Below are positions 32,928 through 39,313 of a DNA stretch of 39,313 nucleotides, in pieces (the stretch's first letter is position 1; each line of letters starts with the position of its first letter). The stretch is taken from contig DUCD01000025.1 in assembly GCA_012959985.1 (NCBI GenBank), forward strand, positions 4,770 through 44,082, read 5' to 3'. This DNA is from Verrucomicrobiales bacterium. GTDB taxonomy: Bacteria > Verrucomicrobiota > Verrucomicrobiia > Limisphaerales > DUCD01. Position numbers and translations under genes: made by a program. The notes beneath the pieces are model-generated. The model searched no databases. It saw nothing but the letters and a program-made list of their open reading frames with translations, and was not told the origin of the DNA.

Positions 32928-34664
32928 ATGCTGACCATGGAAGAAGCCATGCTGCAATGCGAAACAAGCTTTGCTGAAGGCCAAATTGTTACCGGAACCA
33001 TTATCGAAGTCCGCCCCAAGGAAGTTCTTGTGGATATCGGTTATAAAAGTGAAGGATCCGTTCCTGCTTCTGAATTCGAAGACATCAAGGAAGTTAAGGT
33101 ATCCGATAAAGTAAGCGTGCTGATCGAACGGCTTGAAGACCGGGAGGGAATGGTGATTCTCTCCAAGGAAAAAGCCGAAATGAAGGAGAATTGGGATAAA
33201 ATCCTGACGATCTGTAACGAAGGTGGCATTATCAACGGAAAGGTCAAAGCTGTCGTCAAAGGGGGTCTACTTGTGAATATCGGCGTGGAAGCATTTCTGC
33301 CGGCATCTCAGGTGGACGTTATTCCTCCGCGAAACTTGAGCACATTCGTCGGGAACAATTACGATTTCAAGGTAGTAAAAATTAACCAGGAACGTCAGAA
33401 CATCGTTCTCTCCCGCCGCGAACTGATTGAGCAGGAAAGAAACGAACGACGGTCAAAACTCCTCTCGGAAATGATGCCGGGAGACATCCGGAAGGGAACG
33501 GTCAAGAATATCACCGATTTTGGTGCATTCATCGACCTGAATGGCCTGGACGGTCTCTTGCATATCACCGATATGAGCTGGGGACGAATCGGACATCCTT
33601 CGGAAATGGTGGCTCTCGGTCAGGATATCGATGTAGTGGTCCTTGATATCAATCGCGAAAGAGAACGCGTAAGCTTGGGATTGAAGCAGAAAATGGCCAA
33701 TCCCTGGGAGCAGATCGAAACCAAATACGCTATTGGCACCAAAGTCCAGGGACGGGTGGTCAACCTCGTACCTTACGGAGCTTTCGTGGAACTCGAACCG
33801 GGTGTGGAAGGTCTGGTGCATGTCACCGAATTATCCTGGACGAAGCGTATCGCGAAACCTTCCGATGTGTTGAAACTCGAGGAGGAAATCGGGGCAGTGG
33901 TGCTGGGCATCAACCGCGAAGAACAGAAGATTTCATTGGGAATCCGACAATTGGAAACCAACCCATGGGACGAAGCCCAGGACAAATACCCCATCAACGG
34001 CACCATCAAGGGCCGCATCCGAAACCTTACCAGCTATGGAGCTTTCGTGGAATTGGAAGATGGATTGGATGGAATGATTCACGTTTCGGATATTTCCTGG
34101 ACCCGCAAGATCAATCATCCTTCCGAAGTCATCAAGAAGGGCGAAGAAGTCGAAGCGATGGTTCTGGAGATCGATCGTGAAAACCAGAGAATCTCACTCG
34201 GTATTAAGCAATTGTCTCAGGACCCATGGAGCAATATCGACAACTTCTATAAGGTGGGAGACTTGGTTACCGGAAAAGTGACGAAACTGGCAAGCTTCGG
34301 GGCTTTTATTGGTTTGGAACACGATATCGACGGCCTGGTTCACATTTCTCAGGTCAGCGAAGAACACATCGACAAAATAAAGAATGTGCTCAATGTTGAC
34401 CAGGAAGTCACCGCACGGGTGATCAAAATCGATAAAGGTGAACGGCGTATCGGTCTATCGATCAAGGCGGCCAATTACTCCAATGAACAGATTGAGGCTG
34501 AGCAGGCCATGCTGGATTCATTGAAACCAGGCGAAGACTTGGTGGCCCTTCAACACGCCTTTGAAGCTGTGGACACAACTGAAGAGGGAACCGAAACCGA
34601 AACCGAAACCGAAACCGAAACCGAAACTGAAACTGAAACTCCCTCAGAAAAAGAAAAAGAGTAA
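32928..34664 (+). CDS. rpsA: 30S ribosomal protein S1, six S1 domains
   Basis: 578 residues. Six OB-fold S1 repeats are visible at about 17-82, 98-165, 183-253, 268-340, 355-427 and 442-513; repeats 3-6 share the pattern G-x-V-x-x-(Y/F)GAF(V/I)-x-L...G(L/M)(V/I)H(V/I)(S/T). The last domain is followed by an acidic tail ending in eight Thr-Glu dipeptides encoded by a hexanucleotide repeat. S1 brings mRNA to the 30S subunit and is needed for messages with weak or no Shine-Dalgarno sequence, which is the rule in this window. The gene has a long structured leader and a strong terminator (34692-34720), so it looks monocistronic. A Met codon at residue 4 is an alternative start. Confidence 0.96.
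   Translation: MLTMEEAMLQCETSFAEGQIVTGTIIEVRPKEVLVDIGYKSEGSVPASEFEDIKEVKVSDKVSVLIERLEDREGMVILSKEKAEMKENWDKILTICNEGGIINGKVKAVVKGGLLVNIGVEAFLPASQVDVIPPRNLSTFVGNNYDFKVVKINQERQNIVLSRRELIEQERNERRSKLLSEMMPGDIRKGTVKNITDFGAFIDLNGLDGLLHITDMSWGRIGHPSEMVALGQDIDVVVLDINRERERVSLGLKQKMANPWEQIETKYAIGTKVQGRVVNLVPYGAFVELEPGVEGLVHVTELSWTKRIAKPSDVLKLEEEIGAVVLGINREEQKISLGIRQLETNPWDEAQDKYPINGTIKGRIRNLTSYGAFVELEDGLDGMIHVSDISWTRKINHPSEVIKKGEEVEAMVLEIDRENQRISLGIKQLSQDPWSNIDNFYKVGDLVTGKVTKLASFGAFIGLEHDIDGLVHISQVSEEHIDKIKNVLNVDQEVTARVIKIDKGERRIGLSIKAANYSNEQIEAEQAMLDSLKPGEDLVALQHAFEAVDTTEEGTETETETETETETETETPSEKEKE
34590..34637 (+). repeat. Hexanucleotide tandem repeat in rpsA
   Basis: Eight units of ACCGAA (the last two ACTGAA) encode (Thr-Glu)8 in the disordered tail of S1. 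Unit gain or loss would keep the frame. Confidence 0.9.
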
Positions 34665-34691
34665 ACCGGGTTAATCCCTCAGTTACACTTT

Positions 34692-34720
34692 AAAACGGGC
34701 CGGTCATCGGCCCGTTTTTT
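34692..34720 (+). terminator. Intrinsic terminator of rpsA
   Basis: AAAACGGGCCG and CGGCCCGTTTT form an 11-bp stem with a 5-base loop, ending in a T6 run, 27 bp after the rpsA stop. Confidence 0.92.
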
Positions 34721-34769
34721 GTTGCTCCCCCTATATAATATTTAAAAATAAATGAGCTCCGGTAAGGAG

Positions 34770-34788
34770 CGCTGTTCCCAGCGCGCCG
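34770..34788. repeat. Dispersed hairpin repeat, copy 2
   Basis: CGCTGTTCCCAGCGCGCCG differs from the copy at 4153-4171 at one base. Just downstream are TGACTGGAGTCA and the palindrome CCGGTTCGAACCGG, all between the rpsA terminator and tyrS. Confidence 0.55.
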
Positions 34789-34838
34789 TATGATGACTGG
34801 AGTCACCGGTTCGAACCGGGCCCGTCTTAAATTGAAGA

Positions 34839-36111
34839 ATGGACATTATTGAAGAATTGAAATGGAGAGGCCTACTGGCTGATTGTACGGATGAGAAAGG
34901 GCTCAAGGGTCGTCTACAGTCCAACCCGATAACCCTCTATGTAGGATTTGATCCGACCGCTGACAGTCTTCACGTCGGAAGTCTGGTTCCCTTGCTGGCT
35001 CTCAGGCGATTCCAGAACGCCGGACATCACCCGATTGCTGTTGCCGGGGGAGCCACCGGCCTGATCGGAGATCCCAGCGGACGAGCCACGGAACGGGCCT
35101 TGCCGACCAAAGAACTGATAGAAGAGCGTCTAGTCCCAATAAGCGCTCAGTTGAAGTTAATTCTCGATTTCGAAACCCCATCCAATCCAGCCCGAGTCGT
35201 CAACAATGCTGACTGGATCACGCCGATCACCTTCATTGATTTTCTCAGAGATATCGGAAAACATTTTTCCGTAAACATGATGGTCGCCAAGGAAAGTGTT
35301 CGGGCCCGGATGGAGGATAGGGACAGTGGGATCAGCTTTACTGAATTCAGCTACATGCTGCTCCAAGCTTACGATTTTTATCATTTACGCAAAGATGCGG
35401 AATGCGAACTCCAGGTCGGAGGGAGTGACCAGTGGGGAAACATTACCGCCGGAATCGATCTTTGCCGAAGGCAGTTGGGAAAGGAAGCCTTCGGTCTGAC
35501 CCTGCCTTTGATCACCAAATCCGACGGAACCAAATTTGGGAAAAGCGTAGATGGAGCGATCTGGCTGGATAAAGGAAAAACCAGCGTTTACAAATTCTAT
35601 CAATTCTGGATCCGAACAGATGATCGAGATATCATCCCTTACCTGAAATTCTTCACATTTCTGGAAAAAGAGAAAATAATGGAAATGGAGGAAAAACATC
35701 AAGAAGCACCTCATCGCAGGGAAGCGCACCAAACCCTTGCCGTAGAAATGACCAACTTGATCCATGGGGCTGACGCAACCCGGGATGCCATAAAGGCGAG
35801 TGAAATCCTGTTCGGAGGATCGATGGAAGGAATCAGCGAATCACTTTTCGAGGACGTTGTGGGAGAAGTCCCCACCGTGAAACTTCCAGTAACTGAGCTG
35901 AATGACGAGGGTATCTGGCTTCCGGAGCTCCTGGAAAGATCGGGTATCTGTAATTCCAAGGGGCAGGGAAGAAAAGACATCAAAGGTGGAGGGATCTACC
36001 TCAATAACAACCGAGGATCAGAAAAAAGTGACATCCGGAGATCTTCTTTTCGGAAAACATGTTCTTTTAAGAAAAGGAAAAAGAAACTACTCGGTGGCTA
36101 CTTTCCAGTAA
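34839..36111 (+). CDS. tyrS: Tyrosyl-tRNA synthetase, frameshifted near the 3' end
   Basis: Class I synthetase that charges tRNA-Tyr. ATP-binding motifs are the HIGH-type HVGSLVPL and the KMSKS-type KFGKS; YVGFDPTADSLHVGS and GGSDQWGNITAG are typical. The frame is normal through the start of the S4 RNA-binding domain (GGGIYLNNNRGSEK, to residue 396). After an A6 run at 36022-36027 the expected ending is found in the next frame: VTSGDLLFGKHVLLRKGKRN, then YSVATFQ and TAA at 36109-36111. With five A instead of six, the protein would be 423 residues, the usual length. As written, the ribosome would instead read a basic, non-family tail to 36251 (470 residues). The catalytic core is intact; the tRNA-binding S4 domain is damaged unless the extra A is an error or is corrected by slippage. 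Confidence 0.93.
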
Positions 36112-36300
36112 CTCACTTTTTTTCCTTCCCGCATCGCCTGACAAACCGACTTCTGGAATGGGTACGGATACTGCTGGGAATTCGTGAACGAGTTTTTTGG
36201 GAAGATTCCCTATTCATTTATATCTTATCCTTGTTCCAGGATCTGATCTGATGGGAATATGAACCATTCATTAGTTTGCTAGCAGAGAAATTCACAAAAG

Positions 36301-39300
36301 ATGTATTTCAATTTCCACGCGTATTCAATCGCTTTTAAGGACTGTTCAAAAACGAATTCACAATTGTTCAGATCTGTTTTCTGTTTCCGATTTCCTGGAT
36401 TCTGGATACTCCTGCTGACGGCCATGACTTCCTGGTCTCAGCCAATGGAATTCGATGCGGTCTACGAATCCAGTCCAGGTAAAACCTCGCCCCTTCCCAA
36501 CTTGAGCGCCTTATATCCGACGCTGCAACCTCTTCTGTCTTCCGAGCAAAAGATTCGCATGAACCGGTTTTACCAAGTCCCCTCTTTCCTTTGGGCTTCT
36601 CAGCAACTCGGCAACCTGATTCCAAATACGATTACCGATGCGGAATCGGCAGCTCAGTTTTACCTGAAATTGTTTTCACCCCTTTATGGCTTGAAATCCG
36701 AGGACCTGACAGCAGCGGAAGTCCGCATGGTCCACGATACCGGAAGAGGTGGAATCATCGTGAAATACCGTCAAGCCATCGAGGACATTGAAGTTTTCCG
36801 AAATGAAATGAGTTTCCTGATGGATCGTCAACTGAACCTGAAGGCAATTTCAGGACATTTGGCTCCCCTGCCTGAATCCATCCTGAATAATCCGTCGGCA
36901 GAATTCCTCATACAGGAAGAACAGGCAGCCATCGATGCCATTCAGGATTTCACTTCCGTTCGAATTTCACCGAGAGACTTTTCCCGAAAAACAAAGAACG
37001 GTCGGTATACGAGTCTGCATCTTAACAATGAAACGAAAAAAACGATGTCGTCTCCTCCCTCTTTACCGATTCGCAGTAAGAAAGTTTTCTACCAGATGCC
37101 GAATGAGTTGATCCCGGCCTACTACCTTGAATTGAAAACAGAAAACCAGACAATACAGTCCACTTCCTATTATTCTTATGTAATCAATGCCAGGACCGGG
37201 CAGGTGCTGTTTCGTCATAATCTTGAAAATGATGCTGCCTGCGATCAGCACAATCAGTGCGATGGGATTCATTCTCCAGAAAATCTTCAGGCACCTCCTG
37301 ATCCGGACGGCCATCACTATATTTATCGGGTCTGGGCAGATACCGGGGCAAACCCTTTTCCTCATTATGGCCCAACAGGCAGAAACGGCATGCCACACCC
37401 CACTTCGGACCCAAATGACGGATTCATCCCCGACTTCATTCAACCCGCACTGATCGAGTTGGCCCATGGACCCATCAGCACTCAGGAGCCATGGTTACCT
37501 GTTGGAGCCATCGAAACAAGTGGCAACAACGTGGATGCCTATCTGGATTTAAATTTTCCCGATGGTTTTTCCGAAGGAGATTTCCGACCCTCCATCACTG
37601 GACGGAACTCCTTTACTCACCAGTATAATCCCGACTTGGATCCGTACTCAAACCCCTCCCAGCAGATGGCGGCCGGAACCATGGCATTCTATACCATCAA
37701 TTTCATGCATGACTGGTTTTATGACAATGGATTCAGCGAGGAATCCGGAAACGGCCAGATCGACAATTTCGGACGTGGAGGCTTTGGTGGGGATCCGATC
37801 CTGGTCGAGATTCAGGATTTTGAAGCCATCAACAATGCCAGTATATTCACCCCGGCCGACGGGGGGAGTCCAACCATGCGACTCCATGTTTTCAATGCCC
37901 CCTTGAACAGTTTTGAAATTGGCGTTTTCGTCGAAACACCGAACGATCTATCCGGTGGTTTCGAATCGAATCTCGCTGATTTCGGACCCCAGTCATTCGA
38001 TATCAACGGAGAGATTCGATTGCTGGATGACGGAACCGATCCGATTGCTGACGCCTGCGAGCCCATTATTAACGCCGACGAATTGAAGGGGAATATTGCT
38101 CTGATCGACAGGGGAGTCTGTTTTTTTTCGGACAAGACCATGGCAGCCCAGGAAGCGGGAGCCATTGGAGTCATCATCGTCAACAACGTAGAAGGTATCC
38201 CACCCGGAATGACGGGAGACGCTCAAGGCATCACGATTCCTGTATTAAGTATCAGCATCAATGACGGCAACCGAATCAAAGAAGCCCTGGACCAAGGAGA
38301 AACGGTGATCACGAGAATGGTGAGAGACGATGTGGTGAACCGGGATGCTGCCTTGGATAATGCCATCGTGATTCATGAGTGGGCACATCACATGAGCCAA
38401 CGACTGATCGCCGATGCTGTGGGCCTGAGCAACAACCAGGGCGCATCAATGAGTGAAGGTTGGAGCGATTTTACGGCTTTACTGATCGGAGTGCGGGAAG
38501 CAGACCGAAACAAGGAAGGCAACGAACTCTTTCAAGCCGCTTATCCACCACCGGGTGCCTATGTCTTGAACAATCCTTACTTCGGAATCCGGAGATACCC
38601 ATTTTCCACACAATTGTCCATCAACCCCAGCACCTTCGGCATGATCGAAGACAGCGCCTCACTACCTATTTTAGTCCCCCAGAACCCAACGCTGGTTGGC
38701 ATGTCCAATTCAGAGATTCATACCGCCGGCTTTGTGTGGGCGAACATGCTTTGGGAATGTTACGCATCACTTTTGAATGACTCCGGACGCCGTTTTACAG
38801 AGGCTCAGGAAACCATGAAAGATTATCTGGTTGCCTCTCTTAAAATGACGCCACCGACCCCAACCTTCACCGAAGCTCGAGATGCATTGTTGGCCGTGGC
38901 GCTGGCCGGAAACCGCCGTGACTTCGAACGATTCAATGAAGCTTTCGCCAAGAGAGGGATGGGGAAAGATGCCCAATCGCCGAGCAGGGAGTCCATTGAT
39001 CATTCAGGGGTTATCGAAAACTTTGATTCAGGAGTGATCCTTGTAGGAAACCTCAGCCTTACCGAGGCTGACCTAGTCGATTCGGTAAGCAATTGTGATA
39101 ATGATGGGATTTTGGATTCCGGAGAGACTGGAACACTCCGCATCGCCTTGACCAATGATGGCATCATTCCCCTGACACAGACCACAGGAATCCTCTTTTC
39201 CAGACGCAATGAATTATCAATCGCTGATGAAGGCATCATCACCTTTCCTCCTTCGAATGTCGGAGAGACAGTTTACGGAGAAATTCAAGTCAGTTTTGTT

Positions 39301-39313
39301 TCAGATCAATCCG
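36301..39313 (+). CDS. Secreted M36 (fungalysin-type) metalloprotease with PA domain, 3' end outside the window
   Basis: Open from the ATG at 36301 to the window edge (1004 residues so far). After about 35 residues comes a signal-like core (FWILLLTAMTSWSQ), so the real start may be later. Residues about 45-330 form a propeptide of the FTP/PepSY kind. The zinc site is HEWAHHMSQ (H692, E693, H696) with the third ligand E719 in SEGWSDF, the M36 arrangement. A protease-associated (PA) domain is inserted before it, about 575-670 (GNIALIDRGVCFF, AGAIGVIIVNN). After the catalytic domain, a stretch beginning near 910 (CDNDGILDSGETGTLRIALT) looks like a calcium-rich Ig-like module. It is an exported endopeptidase, probably for extracellular protein degradation, like the subtilisin at the other end of the window. 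Confidence 0.88.
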   Translation, partial: MYFNFHAYSIAFKDCSKTNSQLFRSVFCFRFPGFWILLLTAMTSWSQPMEFDAVYESSPGKTSPLPNLSALYPTLQPLLSSEQKIRMNRFYQVPSFLWASQQLGNLIPNTITDAESAAQFYLKLFSPLYGLKSEDLTAAEVRMVHDTGRGGIIVKYRQAIEDIEVFRNEMSFLMDRQLNLKAISGHLAPLPESILNNPSAEFLIQEEQAAIDAIQDFTSVRISPRDFSRKTKNGRYTSLHLNNETKKTMSSPPSLPIRSKKVFYQMPNELIPAYYLELKTENQTIQSTSYYSYVINARTGQVLFRHNLENDAACDQHNQCDGIHSPENLQAPPDPDGHHYIYRVWADTGANPFPHYGPTGRNGMPHPTSDPNDGFIPDFIQPALIELAHGPISTQEPWLPVGAIETSGNNVDAYLDLNFPDGFSEGDFRPSITGRNSFTHQYNPDLDPYSNPSQQMAAGTMAFYTINFMHDWFYDNGFSEESGNGQIDNFGRGGFGGDPILVEIQDFEAINNASIFTPADGGSPTMRLHVFNAPLNSFEIGVFVETPNDLSGGFESNLADFGPQSFDINGEIRLLDDGTDPIADACEPIINADELKGNIALIDRGVCFFSDKTMAAQEAGAIGVIIVNNVEGIPPGMTGDAQGITIPVLSISINDGNRIKEALDQGETVITRMVRDDVVNRDAALDNAIVIHEWAHHMSQRLIADAVGLSNNQGASMSEGWSDFTALLIGVREADRNKEGNELFQAAYPPPGAYVLNNPYFGIRRYPFSTQLSINPSTFGMIEDSASLPILVPQNPTLVGMSNSEIHTAGFVWANMLWECYASLLNDSGRRFTEAQETMKDYLVASLKMTPPTPTFTEARDALLAVALAGNRRDFERFNEAFAKRGMGKDAQSPSRESIDHSGVIENFDSGVILVGNLSLTEADLVDSVSNCDNDGILDSGETGTLRIALTNDGIIPLTQTTGILFSRRNELSIADEGIITFPPSNVGETVYGEIQVSFVSDQS

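Noticed and set aside
34801-34830. Possible tRNA 3' half (GGTTCGAACC resembles a T-arm)
   Set aside because: The acceptor strand that should pair with the following CCCGTCT is absent about 70 bases upstream, the T-stem has a mismatch, and the motif is part of a simple palindrome CCGGTTCGAACCGG.
36112-36251. C-terminal extension of tyrS to 470 residues
   Set aside because: The extension is unlike any TyrRS ending; the true ending is in the next frame and stops at 36111.
36252-36300. Short ORF or promoter before the M36 protease
   Set aside because: The ATG at 36259 reaches a stop within eight codons and no convincing promoter hexamers are seen.

Overview
This is a bacterial chromosome segment, most likely from the PVC superphylum and probably Verrucomicrobiota. 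That placement is an inference from gene content: a large PQQ-type sugar dehydrogenase fused to c-type heme modules, a FecR-domain protein beside a CHASE2 adenylate cyclase, a rhamnulokinase with a fucose-isomerase-like protein, secreted S8 and M36 proteases, and a Gram-negative envelope gene (waaA). Promoters look like ordinary sigma70 types, but almost no gene has a recognisable Shine-Dalgarno sequence. No tRNA, rRNA, CRISPR array, phage or insertion sequence was found.

Layout. 1-866 (-): 5' part of a secreted subtilisin. 970-3948 (-): fused PQQ dehydrogenase/cytochrome c. 3949-4399: structured non-coding region. 4400-6569 (+): membrane protein of unknown function and waaA (Kdo transferase). 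6586-8029 (-): pilT and a PilZ-like protein. 8087-11465 (-): fabH, plsX, rpmF, yceD-like gene and coaD, a lipid/ribosome/CoA group transcribed from coaD towards fabH. 11499-16837 (-): CHASE2 adenylate cyclase, FecR-domain protein, O-antigen ligase-like protein. 16948-18315 (-): leuC-like gene with an in-frame stop, divergent from a secreted protein of unknown function (18428-19624, +). 19636-26473 (-): moeA, wecA/tagO-like gene, glycosyltransferase, rhamnulokinase and sugar isomerase. 26707-29161 (+): fabG, acpP, fabF. 29152-30321 (-): MalK/UgpC-type ATPase. 30509-36111 (+): apgM, nucleotidyltransferase, rpsA, tyrS. 36301-end (+): secreted M36 metalloprotease, cut by the window edge.

How the genes fit together. 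The two fab groups supply the type II fatty acid elongation cycle and the PlsX entry to phospholipids. waaA, wecA-like, O-antigen ligase-like, glycosyltransferase and nucleotidyltransferase genes point to surface polysaccharide synthesis. The kinase/isomerase pair, the sugar dehydrogenase and the secreted proteases suggest life on polymeric organic matter.

The most notable observations are apparent lesions in three core genes: a TAA in leuC just before two Fe-S ligands, a one-base homopolymer frameshift near the end of tyrS, and a loss of about 12 codons inside fabF. These could be real decay or consensus errors; raw reads would decide. I found no convincing undescribed multi-gene system. The best leads beyond the lesions are a terminator abutting the plsX start codon, the FecR/CHASE2-cyclase pair, a dispersed hairpin repeat, and the secreted unknown protein facing leuC.
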